Source: Anaspis maculata (Eukaryota; Arthropoda; Insecta; Coleoptera; Scraptiidae). Taken from it: 64,000 nucleotides of DNA. The position numbers and the translations under genes are program-made. The notes beneath the pieces were generated by a model that was not told where the DNA came from, made no database searches, and saw only the letters and a program-made list of their open reading frames with translations. The stretch is taken from NCBI GenBank assembly GCA_949128115.1, contig OX421963.1, positions 62,001-126,000 on the forward strand, given 5' to 3'. Positions 46,690 through 56,635 of the stretch are shown here, in pieces; positions within the stretch are counted from its first letter, which is position 1, and each line of letters begins with the position of its first letter.

Positions 46690-47724
46690 AGCTCTGTTGG
46701 TTTGAGAGAGTAGAACTTGTTTCCATTCACCATCGTAGGTACTGACTTCGCCGGGCCTCTGACAATCAAGGTCCGCAAGGGCAGAGGTTGTAAGACATCC
46801 AAGTGTTACATTTGCGTGTTTGTTTGTTTGTTTTGCTATAAAAGCTGTTCATTCAGAGCTATTAACAGACTCGTCAACTGAAGCTTTTATTGCGGCTTTA
46901 AGGAGGTTCGTGGCATGGCCGGGGAAAACCTCAAAAAATCTATTCAAATAATGGGACAAATTTCGTCGGGGCAAACTCTGAATTGAGAGAATTGGTACAT
47001 TTCATCAAGTCAAACTCCGACTGACTAGCCAAAGCTGCTATGTCTGAGAAGATTTAGTGGCATTTTATCCCACCAAATTCACCCAATATAAGTGGTATTT
47101 GAGAGGCTAGCGTTAAAAGTATAAAACATCATTTGAGACGTATTGCGGGCGATGCATTCTCAACTTCCGAGGAATTGTACACTCTCATTGTCCTGATCGA
47201 ATCAATCCTCAACACTCGTCCGCTCACTTCACTCTCCTCAAAACCCAAGTGAATCAGCACCATTGATCCCGTCTCATTTCCTTTTGGGAAGACACGCTGC
47301 TCCTGCTGTTCCTAAGGAGGACCATACCGATACTTCAGCCCAGCGATTGACTAGTTTCGAGAGAGTCCAGAAACTGCAACAACAATTTTGGCGAAGATGG
47401 TCACAGGAATATATCGCAGAGCTTCAGCGGCGAACAAAGTGGAAAAGCAGCACGGGAGAGCTTGAACCCAATCAACTCCTACTCCTCAAGGATGATCACC
47501 GGCCACCTCGTCGTTGGCCTTTAGGTCGAGTCCTGCGGGTGATCTCCGGCAAAGACGGCGGAAATCAAGTAGCAGAAACACAGACTTTCCGTGGTGTTAC
47601 CACCCGTACTTTTGCTAAACTGTGTCCATTACCGCTGTTTCTGTCTTCTTTTTTTCGAAAAACTTCGCGGTATTTCAAGGCCGGGGTTATCTTCACTTGT
47701 TTAGTATCGTGTGTATTCATCTAA
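46690..47724 (+). pseudogene. Decayed BEL/Pao retrotransposon integrase
   Basis: The frame-broken remains of a BEL/Pao-type integrase can be followed in order. GTDFAGPL, with the first catalytic Asp at 46744-46746, is followed by a STEAFIAALRRF stretch from 46877. NNGTNFVGANSEL comes from 46947, where the second catalytic Asp of the usual SDNGTNF motif is replaced by Asn. WHFIPPNSPN (47058) and E-SVKS follow, with the presumed catalytic Glu at 47103, directly after an in-frame stop at 47100. LYTLIVLIESILNTRPL follows from 47178. The last part, 47263-47724, is the DUF5641-type tail (IPSHFLLGR, LQQQFWRRWSQEY, LQRRTKW, WPLGRV, DGGNQV). At least three frame changes and stops at 47055, 47100 and 47250 make it non-functional. 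No protease or RT from the same element was seen upstream, so it is also truncated. The assignment rests on family knowledge of these motifs. Confidence 0.88.
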
Positions 47725-47840
47725 TTATGAAGTTTTCTCAAGTGATTATTATGTTTGAGTTAAGTGTAGTGAAGTTACGCAGGCAAGGTTGGTAGCACTA
47801 GTGTCACCAAGTAGTAGTACGAATTACTTGTCATTACGTC

Positions 47841-48035
47841 ATGTCGGACAATAAATGGAATTTTATTTTTGGGATAGGTGGAGGCGAGGGGGCTGAAGAT
47901 AGAAATTTGCCAATGTATGTTTTAGATGTCCCTCTCGATATAAAAATCGACCTGTTTTTGCTCAAAGACATTTGCACTAAGAATCGGGAGATTTTGCAGA
48001 TGGATAGTTTTCAAATGATCACCCGGTATGTAAAA
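47841..48035 (+). repeat. Third copy of a segment found in foldback B
   Basis: The stretch GGCGAGGGGGCTGAAGATAG, then AGAAATTTGCCAA, TTTTAGATGTC and CAGATGGATAGTTTTCAAATGA, TCACCCGGT, matches the reverse complement of 24305-24445. The match ends at the CCCGGT, after which the two diverge. It is a dispersed repeat fragment, not a gene. The shared peptide-like reading (DRNLP.YVLDV) may be chance conservation from recent copying. Confidence 0.65.
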
Positions 48036-48079
48036 ATCCGGCTGGGTTTCATTTTCGTTTGCTGGGTTCTCTGTTATTC

Positions 48080-48325
48080 CTGGCCTAATGTTAAAATAAT
48101 GTTACGAGCGGCGATTCTGGATAACACGCGATCTTTCTAGACTCTCCCCGTTAGATCGCAGTGTACTAGTGCGGAGTGTTCTGGTGTGTTCCGGAGCGCG
48201 CGTGTAGGCTTTTTCCCGTACAACTATGTGGAGACTTCAGCAGTGGGTCAAGCTACATCTGTCCATTTTGGCGGAGGCGCCGGTTTTAGAGCACGGCAGA
48301 TATATACGGGTAATGCGCAAGATTT
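48080..48325. other. GC-richer segment of unclear origin, possible LTR piece
   Basis: TGTTACGAGCGGCGATTCTG starts at about 48099, and the following 230 bp are GC-rich. A TGTTACG start is common among BEL/Pao LTRs, and the integrase remnant is upstream, so this might be a 3' LTR piece. I see no second copy in the window and no diagnostic right end. Confidence 0.2.
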
Positions 48326-48329
48326 TTCG

Positions 48330-49510
48330 GGAGTCGTATGGAAACCAGCATGGATTCAGATCCTCGTGGTCGACTGAAACGGCCTTGTTCAATTTTGTGA
48401 ACTATGTAAATAGAAAGATAGATGACAAGCAATTTGTAGCTACTTTGTACTTTGATATGTCGCGTGCCTTCGATACAATAGATATAGGATTTATGGAATG
48501 CAAGCTTGAGAGAATGGGAATCAGAGGCTCCATCAATGATTGGCTAATCTCGTTTTTTTCTGACAAGAAGATAAGGGTGTTGGTGGGAGGCTGTACCTCT
48601 GAGGATGGTTCCCTCGATTTGGGTGTGCCACAGGGGTCTGTACTGGGCCCTTCGATATTTTTCTATATGTACATAAACGATTTGCCTTCACATGTAACCA
48701 GGGGAATTGCAGTGATGTTTGCCGACGACACGTCCATCGCCGTGTCCGCGCCTACCCTTGAGGAATTGAATCAAAATCTTTTAGAGGTAGAAAAACAAAT
48801 GTATCAATGGTGTTATCGAAATAGAATAATCTTAAACAATGATAAAACTAGACATATAGTATATGATGAGAGAGACGTATACTTTGTTAATACTATGAAT
48901 AAAAATCCAAGTGCACATACAACTGTTTTGGGAGTCAACATTGATAACAGGTTGTCTTAGAACTCCCACATTGATTTCGTTTGTGAGAGACTAAATAGCT
49001 CATATTTTGCCATATTACAGCTGGAAAACGACATAAGCCTAAACTATCTGTTACAAATGTATTATGCGCTAGTGTATTCACATATATCCTATAATGTAGT
49101 TATCTGGGGAGATTCATCTAACATCAATAGAGTGTTTGTACTGCAAAAAAGAATCATAAGACTTTTGTTCAACTTGAAACCGAGACAGTCATGTCGAGAA
49201 ACTTTTGTTAAAAACTCTGTGCTTACGATGACTTGTATTTATATATTTAGGTGCTGTTTATAAGTCAGAAAACATCGACATATTCAGAAAGAACTCTGCG
49301 AACCATACGTATGAAACTCGACATACTGATATACTAAAAATTCCTATTCATAGGACAAGCCTTTGTAAATAGGCCCATACCTAGCTTGTGTTGAAATTTA
49401 AAATAAATGGCCGCGGTAAACTGTTATTGTGGAAATCAAAAACAAAAAAAGTTTAAAGTCACACTGCGGACATATCTGAAAAAGAACAGTTTTTACAACA
49501 TGAATGAATT
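48330..49510 (+). pseudogene. Decayed Jockey/CR1-type non-LTR reverse transcriptase
   Basis: The open frame 48226-48960 (the first 34 or so codons lie outside the RT homology) carries the RT core. NQHGFR is at residues 40-45, LYFDMSRAFD holds the first catalytic Asp at residue 77, GVPQGSVLGP starts at residue 133, and FADD is at residues 165-168. A TAG at 48958 interrupts the frame, where family members usually have a tryptophan before a SHI segment. The same frame then continues (LVYSHISYNVVIWG, VLQKRIIRLLF) to 49263. Near 49250 a frame change brings in a tail with NHTYETR at about 49296, and an YLKKNSFYNMNEF tail lies at about 49470-49500. The N-terminal endonuclease and part of the fingers are missing, consistent with 5' truncation near 48330. 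Catalytic residues remain but the stops and frameshift make it inactive. Confidence 0.9.
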
Positions 49511-49958
49511 TATGAATTGAATGTTCCTTATTTGTGTTATTATGTTATGTACAATATTGTTCGAGGTATTTTTCCATTGTACTGTGACTATTGTGGGCCT
49601 TGATGATCAGTGTTTGAATGTTTGTACTGATTTAACGACAAAACCTATAATACAGTTGTATTCGAGTAGTGCAATGAATACATTACATATTACATTTTTT
49701 TTACAACCGTATGTCGAGTCACTGTGGAAACTGCTGGAGAATGCATGGAATATTCGAGATGAATCAGTAGGACCTATGTAACATAAGGCATCAAATGTCG
49801 ATTCGTTGCCTCACGAGCAGTTATAAATTGGAATGCAAAGTGGTAGCGAGCGGAATTAAAGCGAGTAGTAATTACAGCGATATTCATCAGTAAATAATTG
49901 ACGTGTATTCATTGTAGTACGCGGTAATGAACAGTGTGTATTTTGAAATGATCGTCTC
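49511..49958 (+). other. Probable 3' untranslated part of the RT element, then unique DNA
   Basis: The AT-rich sequence after the RT tail contains an 86-codon open frame (49521-49781) that begins hydrophobic and shows no family motif. It is most simply 3'-UTR of the element. I could not find a poly(A) tail or flanking duplication that would fix the element's end. Confidence 0.35.
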
Positions 49959-50220
49959 AATTGAGGCGTTCTTTGCAAATACCCCACTTGTCTATCTCAA
50001 AAAAATTCTGCTTCATGTATTTCATTATGAACTTCTGGATACCTCAATATGATTCATGGAGCTTCTGCAAAGGTGATGTAATTTCAAACACATCTCAAAA
50101 TTCATCAGACTGATTTCGCAGAGATTTAGCTAGCGAATTGGTTTTAGCAGGGTCCCAAACACACTAAATTAATTTCTGTCACAAAATGACAAGTGGGGTT
50201 TTGCAAAGAACGCCTCAATT
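49959..50220. mobile_element. 262-bp TIR element, AATTGAGGCGTTCTTTGC
   Basis: A 33-bp terminal inverted repeat starts AATTGAGGCGTTCTTTGCAA at 49959 and its complement ends at 50220, with one extra base in the left copy. The interior is AT-rich and non-coding. No target duplication is certain. The clean ends indicate a relatively young non-autonomous DNA transposon. Confidence 0.88.
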
Positions 50221-50335
50221 ATATTCGAATTCGTACGCGAAGTAAGTAACAATAATAAAAAAAAATTTCTTCAGTTGTTTTCTTTATCGTAGTGTATTTC
50301 AAGCAAAAGTTTTTGAGTTCTAGCATCCAGTTCCA

Positions 50336-50549
50336 CCAGCGAATTCAATCATTGTTAGCTAATTGAGACATTTTCTCTGATGGATTCTATGTCAGTGCTG
50401 GTTGAATGACTACGGAAAATGCATACAAGTTGTTGTGGTCTGAACATTTTCCCATAATATTTCGTGAAACTTGTGTTTTCAGTGGTCACTAAGCCAGTTT
50501 TCACCAAAGAAAATCTCTCAATTAGCTAACAATGATTAAATTCGTTGGC
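50336..50549. mobile_element. 214-bp inverted-repeat element next to the previous one
   Basis: The arms of about 50 bp pair. CCAGCGAATTCAATCATTG continues to TTAGCTAATTGAGA on the left, against TCTCAATTAGCTAACAATGA continuing to TTAAATTCGTTGG on the right. The pairing continues weakly inward (CAGTGCTGG). No ORF is present. It lies only 115 bp from the 49959-50220 element but is unrelated to it. Confidence 0.75.
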
Positions 50550-51320
50550 TATAAGAAATCTATAGACAATTTGGTCAGCGTCTTTTTTTTGTCATTAGCA
50601 TTATTATTATTATCATTATCATTATCGAAAAAAAATCTCCTGCGGCGCTAACTGGGAAGCAAGCCTTTCCGACTCCCCCTTAGGTTTTGAGGCCACTTTC
50701 CTTCTTTGCCCGGTAGGTCAGAACTTGCCAGTCCGACGCTGTTCAAATCAGTAAAAAAGCTTTCGATTTTGATAGTCGCAAAATTAGTTTTCGCGATATT
50801 GCATTATTGGTGAATGCGCCGCTCATAGAAGTTAAGAAGATATTCAAGAACGTTTTTCAACTTCGATTGGAATAAGTCTCACTTCCAGTGAATCACATCC
50901 ATACGACTACACAATGGGTGGATGCGCCGCGCCGCTCAATAATCAATTGCTTTGAAAACGTCTTTTTCTTAAAATTTCTGGCTTTGCTTGGCCTGTCAGT
51001 AGTCCTCAACCCACTGAGTGATGCAACTAGGGTGCCAACGAAGGAATTCTTCTGCAAAACGACTACCTACTGCTCGGACTACTGTTTCCACTTTTTCACT
51101 TTGCGTAGTTTGACAGTATAACTTCCCTTGTGCTGAATTATCTGTAGTAGCACTACTTGGCATGGCAATGGGGCAACGGGGGCATTGGTGGCTCGAATTT
51201 TGAAGTGCTTGAACCCCACTTTTGACAAATGCGGTTCAACGAGGAGGTCGTTAGATTGAGCTGACAATTTTAGAGGTCCTAAATGGCGGTAAAAAAGAAC
51301 TTTCCTTATGAAAAGAACGG
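50550..51320. other. No gene seen
   Basis: A short (ATT/ATC)n tract lies at about 50602-50627, and two inverse copies of the GGCGCATCCACC word are at 50815 and 50922. Nothing else is supportable. Confidence 0.4.
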
Positions 51321-51631
51321 CCGATTCACCGACAGGACATTTCACCGACGGGACACTCCACCGACACGCCATTTCACCGACAGGACATTTCACCGACACG
51401 CCAATTCACCGACAGGACATTTCACCGACACGCCAATTCACCGACAGGACATTTCACCGACACGCCATTTCACCGACAGGACATTTCACCGACACGCCCT
51501 TCCACCGACAGGACATTTCACCGACACGCCATTTCACCGACAGGACATTTCACCGACACGCCGATTCACCGACAAGACATTTTACCGACAAGACAATTCA
51601 TCGACAAGAAATTCCACCGACTCGCCGATTC
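51321..51631 (+). repeat. 18-bp tandem array (TTCACCGACAGGACATT), forward
   Basis: About 17 units of 18 bp run in tandem, with two main variants alternating as a 36-bp higher unit: TTCACCGACAGGACATTT and TTCACCGACACGCCATTT. Because 18 is a multiple of three, two + frames stay open through the array (51283-51864 and 51308-51715), giving repeats such as HRQDISPT and FTDRTFHRHA. There is no start context or composition change suggesting a real gene. The last units (51560 on) are more diverged (ACAAGACA). Confidence 0.92.
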
Positions 51632-51639
51632 AGAAAACT

Positions 51640-53120
51640 TTGCTTCAGAATGAGTTTTCGGAAAATGCTGCAAAATGTCACCATATCATGTTTGGTATTG
51701 GCGAATGCGGGATAAAAACTTTCTTGTGTAGGTTTTATGTTTCCACATTGACCCAGTACTGTACATTGCTAAAAGTTCAAACGAGGAAAGGAGATTGTTG
51801 TTTGTATCTTTTTCCTGGAAAATTCGAGGCAAAAAAAGTTTGTATGACAAAATGCAAAAATTGATCATCAGTTTCAAGACACCAACCAATCTAGATTCAG
51901 AAGTACGTTCACCAAGTTGCAAAATTTTCAGTGTCTGGGGTCCCCAAACATTAGGAATTTCTTATGGATCAATGAAAATTCATCGTAATTCACTGAACTA
52001 CGTTGAACATTCACGTAAATGGTTATCGTCGCTAACCGCTGTTTTCTAGGTCTTGTTCAGGGTCAATTAAAAATAAAGTTCTGGAAAATTGAATTTCCAT
52101 TTTTCCCGCGAAAAATCCAAGAAGCCATAATGATATAGGATCGTTTGCAATGAAATCACTGAAGTGGTCATTTTTATTTTTGTTGGGGAAATCCAAATTT
52201 CGAAAAAACTTTTCCACAAATTTCCTTCACAAGTGAGTATAGGCTGTCTGATTTCTACATGAGTCTAGTGGGCTGTGTTTCTGGTCGTCATCGGCCAATC
52301 GCGGCCTGAATCGCAGCCGACTAGAATCATGTAGAAATCAGACAGCCTATACCTGCACTTCTGCATTTCAGCGTGAAAATGAGTTTCCGGGAAATGCCGC
52401 AACGTAACCATGTCGTGTTTGGTGTTGGCGAATGCGAAAAAAAATACTCTATGTTATGGTGTAGGTTTCATGTTTCTACACTGACCCTGTACATTGCTAG
52501 AAGCTCAAACGTGGAAAACAAATTCTTGCCTGTATCTTTTTTCCGGAAAATACAAAAAAAATGAAACTGGTATGATGAAATGCAAAAATTTATCATCAAT
52601 TCTAAGACATCAACCAATCTGGATTCGGACGTACGGTTACCGGGTTACAAGTTTTTCCGTGTCTTGGATCTCCAAACATCCCGGATTTCTTATGGATTCG
52701 AGAAAATTCACCGTTATTCACCGAAAAACGTTGGGAAATTCACGTAAATGGTCTTCGTCATCACTCGTTGTTTTCTACGTCTTATTCGCGGTCAATTAGA
52801 GAAAAAAGTGGAAAATTGTGAGAAACTGAGTTTCCACATTTCCCGCGGAAAATCCAAGAAACAAACCAATGATATGCGATCGTTCAAAATGGATTCACTG
52901 AAGTGGTTATTTAATTTTTGTTGGAAAAATTCAAATTTCGAAAAAAAATTCCCATTTCCTTCATGAGTGAGTAGGTATACCCCCTCAAATTTTGCATTTT
53001 CGCGTATAAATGAGTTTCCGGAAAATGCCGCAACGTAACCATATCGTGTTTGGTGTTCGCGAATGCGGAAAAAAATACTCTGTTTGCTGTAGTCTGCTTT
53101 ATCCATTTTTCATGCTAGGA
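51640..53120 (+). repeat. Three direct copies of a unit of about 0.6 kb
   Basis: The phrase AATGAGTTTTCGGAAAATGC, then TGCAAAATGTCACCATATC and TGTTTGGTATTGGCGAATGC, starts units at about 51648, 52379 and 53008. The first unit is about 730 bp, of which 116 bp is an inserted MITE. The second is about 630 bp and the third breaks off near 53120. Inside are shared phrases GTACATTGCTA and AAGACATCAACCAATCT. No protein is recognised. Confidence 0.8.
52237..52352. mobile_element. 116-bp MITE, TIR GTATAGGCTGTCTGATTTCT
   Basis: Perfect terminal inverted repeats begin GTATAGGCTGTCTGATTTCT and continue to about 26 bp, at 52237 and ending 52352. The interior has GGCTGTGTTTCTGGTC opposed by CGCAGCC, the same layout as the 126-bp MITEs. 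The second 0.6-kb unit lacks it (GAGTGAGTAGGTATACCCC near 52970), so the insertion postdates the unit duplication. The flanks are consistent with a TA target. Confidence 0.88.
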
Positions 53121-53926
53121 AATGCCGTCCTTAAGTGAAGAATGGATTTATTATATGACAAGCCTGGAAAAAAAGAGGATGCTAGACTGCTAAAGTAAAA
53201 AATTCGGAAATGGACTGTGTATCCGGTAAGTCTGAAAAAAAAGGATACTCGAGTCAAACATAAACTTCCCAACTGGCATGTCTAAAGAAAGAAGATTGCT
53301 TGAGTCAAAAATAGACTTCAGCCTTCAGCTATGTAGTGAGTCCGGAAAAAAGAATGATACTTGAGCCAAAAATCATGAGGTGGGTCTGGAAAGCAGGACG
53401 ATACTTGAGTGAATAAATCAGTTCTTATCTTGTGGGTGGTGAGTGTGAGAAGAAGGATGATACTTGGATAGAAAATAAACTCCTTTTCTGATATGCCTGG
53501 GGATACTTAATTGAAAAAAAACTTACAGTAGGTCTTGAATTGAGGACAATACTTGACTAGGAAATTGATTAGTTATCTTGCGAGTCTAAAAAGGAGGATG
53601 ATACTTGAATGAAAAATGAATGAATGAAAAGGAAAAGGATGCTTGAATTAGACATTCAAATATAAGCTCGGTATCTGGTGAATCTAGAAAAAAGGATGAT
53701 GCTCGATCAAAAATGAACTTCTGAACTAGCAGGTAAAGAAAACAAGAATGTTTGGGTCAAAAATAGACTCCATTGATCCCTGTCGTGAGTTTGAAAAGAA
53801 ATATGGTACTTGAATCAAAAAAATCAATTCCTTATCTGGTGAGTTTCAAAAGAAGGATGATACTTGAGTCAAAAATCAATTTCTTATCTGATGGGTCCGA
53901 AAAAAATTATACTTGACTTGAAAATA

Positions 53927-54150
53927 ATAGTATATTATTCAACCTCGTATTCAACAAACGGGTAATGATTGCTTCTTACTCATAAGGATGCAGTTTGCCG
54001 ACACGAGCCTTGGCGAGTGTCGTAAAGCATCCGAATGAGTAATAGCCATTACCCGCGAGTAGAATACTATGCTTTATCCAGTTTTATTGAAAAATGCAGG
54101 CATATATGCGCGTGATAATGCGTGCACTATTCAATAGGATTGGATAAACT
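53927..54150. mobile_element. Two adjacent hairpins, MITE-like, within the 55-bp array
   Basis: The first hairpin, 53927-54070, pairs ATAGTATATTATTC with GAATACTAT and AACGGGTAATG with CATTACCCG. It has a perfect inner stem GACACGAGCCTTGGCGAGTGTC. The second, about 54072-54149, pairs TTTATCCAGTTTTATTGAA with TTCAATAGGATTGGATAAA and carries GTGCACTATT-like inner pairing. Neither belongs to the array unit, so this is an insertion of one or two elements. Confidence 0.65.
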
Positions 54151-55418
54151 TCTTATTTGGTGGGTCTGGGAAGAAGATCCTTGAGTCAAAAGTTCAGAAA
54201 AGGATTCTTGATTTGAAAATAGACTTCTTATAGTGGGTCCAAAAAAAAGGATGATACCCAATCAAAAATAAAGTCTTCAATTAGCGGGTAAAAAAAGTAC
54301 TTGAATAAAAAAAAAATTCATCTTTGTACTTAGTCCAGAAAGAAGGATGTTACCTGAGTCAAAAATAAAATCTTCATCTGCTGGATCTGGAAAAAAGGAT
54401 GATACTCGACTCAAAAATCAATTTCTCACCTGGCGGATATAAAAAAAGTGATACTTGAATGAAAAATGACCTTATTATTTGGTGAATCTAAAAGGAAGAA
54501 GGATGCTTGAGTCAATAAATCAGTTCTGTATCAGGTGAATTTGGGAGGAAGGATGACACTTGGGTGAAAAAGTAACTTGTCTGGTGGGTCTGGGAAGAAA
54601 TAAGGATGCTTCAATCGGAAACGAAAAAATAGGTCCTGCATCAGGTTAATCTTAAGAAAGGATGATACTCGTCGAAGATAAACGTCTGAACTAGCGTGTG
54701 AAGAAAACAGGAATGTCAAGTCAAAAATAGACTCCACCTTTGTAGTGAGTTGAAAAAGAAAGATGGTACCTACTTGAGTCAAAAATCAATTATTTATCTG
54801 GTGGGTCTGGAAATAAGGATGATACTTGAGTTGGGAATAGGCTCCATATATCTGGTAGGGTAGGCCTAAGAAAACTTGACTCGAAAATTGAATCCTTATC
54901 TGGTGGCGCTAAAAAGAAGGACATAATTTGAGTGAAGAGTCAATGCTCTATCTGGTGAGTCTTAGAAGAAGCAGGATACTTGAGGAAAAAATGGACTTAT
55001 CTCATCTGGAGGGTCCGAGAAGAATAATACTCGAGTCAAACATCTCTTCCTCATCTGGTGAGTCTTAAAAGAAAAATGATACTCGAATAGAAAAAAAAAC
55101 TTATTATCTGGTGAATCTGAAAAGAAGGATGATACTTGAGCAAAAATCAATTACTCATCTGTTGAGTCCGAGAATAATGATAATTATTATTGAGATTATT
55201 ATACTTGAAAAGAAGGAAGATGCTCGAGTCAAAAATTTAGAAATTGACTGTGTATCTCGCAGGTCCAAGAAGAAGGATGATACTCGGGTCAAAAATAAAC
55301 TCCTCAACTGGCAGGTCTGAGAGAAAAAAAATAAGCCAAAAATCAATAACTCATTAGGTGGGTCTAGAAAGAAGGACGATACTTGAGCAAAAATTGAACT
55401 CTCATCTGGTTTTTTACT

Positions 55419-55790
55419 GGTTATCAACAATTTTTATTCGTGAAGGAAATTACAAAATTATATAAAATGAATAAAGGATAATGTAAAATGTGTGGAAGGT
55501 ATGGAATATAAATATATAATACATGTAGAGATCTAAATACCTGACCCATCCTCTAAACCTACTCCGCGAATAATTTTCCTAGTTCCCCTTATCCTCATAC
55601 TTATTGCCCTGATCAGGCTGAATTCTGTCCTGACTCGAGCCCAGCATAAGATGGAAGAGTATGGCCTCTCCCAACGCTCAGCTAAGGTGCATGCTATCCG
55701 CTTCAAAAAAGCTTCAAACTCCTTGTGCATTGCTCCCTCGCAGGAACAAACTAGGGGTGTGAAGGATCCCCTAACATCTTCCGCAGCTCT
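55419..55790 (-). pseudogene. 5'-truncated non-LTR element fragment with 15-bp target duplication
   Basis: The bases ATCTGGTTTTTTACT occur exactly at 55404-55418 and 55791-55805, flanking a segment that is not array sequence. On the minus strand, an open frame runs from the right edge (about 55790) to a stop at 55533-55535, about 86 codons. It contains FTPLVCSCEGAM, FLKRIACTLAERW, CWARVRTEFSLIRA and a RIRGTRK tail. This resembles the end of a group of mobile-element RT proteins I recall with FTPLV...GWLRxxLSFxLLRA..CLRGSR. About 114 bp of 3' UTR follow to the left edge. The long duplication with a truncated 5' end is the mark of target-primed reverse transcription. The remaining frame is intact, suggesting a fairly recent insertion. 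The exact clade is uncertain. Confidence 0.75.
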
Positions 55791-55929
55791 ATCTGGTTTT
55801 TTACTTGTGTGGGTCTAAAAAGAAGGATGAACTCGAGTGAAAAATCAGATTCTTATCCGGTGAGTCTAGAAAGGAGTTTGATAGAGTCTGAGAAAAAGGA
55901 TGTTACTTGAGTCAACAGTCAGTTCGTAA

Positions 55930-55965
55930 AATGTCTTGTCAGAACCAGCGTGTCGGTGAATGGTC
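55930..55965 (-). repeat. Small fragment of the 18-bp array, reverse orientation
   Basis: AAATGTCTTGTCAGAACCAG then CGTGTCGGTGAATGG matches two diverged units of the 18-bp family in reverse, matching the ACAAGACA variant found at the end of the left array. It lies at the junction with the 55-bp array. Confidence 0.6.
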
Positions 55966-56635
55966 CAATAACCAAAATCACACATAACGTTGAAAACCAG
56001 ACAAAATATTTGTGTACGTGATCAATACTAAAAATATAATTCACACAATGTGTTGGTGAAATAAGATCTGGAAAAACTGTGGTAAATTCATATAGTTTCT
56101 GATCACCAAAGAAATACTAATAACTCATTAGGAATTGATTTCAAGTGTAGGTATCTGGAAGTTTGTGGACCTTGTTTCAGAACCAAGCTGATTTGACTTC
56201 CTAGTCACCCCTGATACATTTACACGCGCCTTTATTCTTTATTTCTGATCTTTTTCTTAGACTCGTGCCTCATGAGATGACCTATTGCCTTCATGGCTTC
56301 AACCGCTTACGTGGAGAATTTATTTCAGATGTCTACTTTATCAAATGGAAAATTCCAAATTTTAACTAACTCAAATGCATGGTGCACCCAAGGCAAACTT
56401 GCCTTTGTCGAAAAAATAATTTTCCTCGACTTTTTTGCCAAAAATGACCAGGAAAAAAAAACCGCAGCTGTCAACCCATCCCTCATTTTTGGCGCTGACT
56501 GGCGCTGACCAGCAACCATGGTGTTCGGAAACGCGCCGTCAAATGGCGCCAACGGTAAGGAATCAAGCATATCAATCTTTCAAATGTAGGTCACTTTCGC
56601 TCATAGATTTTGCTCTTGAACTCAAAACGCTGCAG
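55966..56635. other. No gene seen
   Basis: Unique-looking AT-rich DNA. Short ORFs on both strands at 56293-56647 overlap one another and carry no motif. Confidence 0.4.

Larger units (their letters stand above)
53180..55900 (+). repeat. Long 55-57-bp tandem array (GGATGATACTTGAGTCAAAA)
   Basis: Units of the type GAAGGATGATACTTGAGTCA followed by AAAATCAATTTCTTATCTGG and TGGGTCTGAAAA repeat some 45 times with divergence, for example at about 53850, 54345, 54400, 55070 and 55127. It is interrupted by a double hairpin at 53927-54150 and by a retroelement fragment at 55419-55790. No coding role is seen. Confidence 0.88.

Noticed and set aside
49521..49781. 86-codon ORF after the RT remnant as a membrane protein
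   Set aside because: The hydrophobic start is typical of AT-rich 3' untranslated sequence, and no homology is recognised.
51321..51631. Regular short repeats resembling a CRISPR array
   Set aside because: There are no unique spacers. The sequence is continuous tandem repetition in eukaryotic DNA with no cas genes.
51283..51864. 193- and 135-codon ORFs through the 18-bp array that look like repeat proteins
   Set aside because: The unit is a multiple of three and free of stops in two frames, so long ORFs are automatic. The reverse array gives the same effect, and there is no composition or start evidence for translation.
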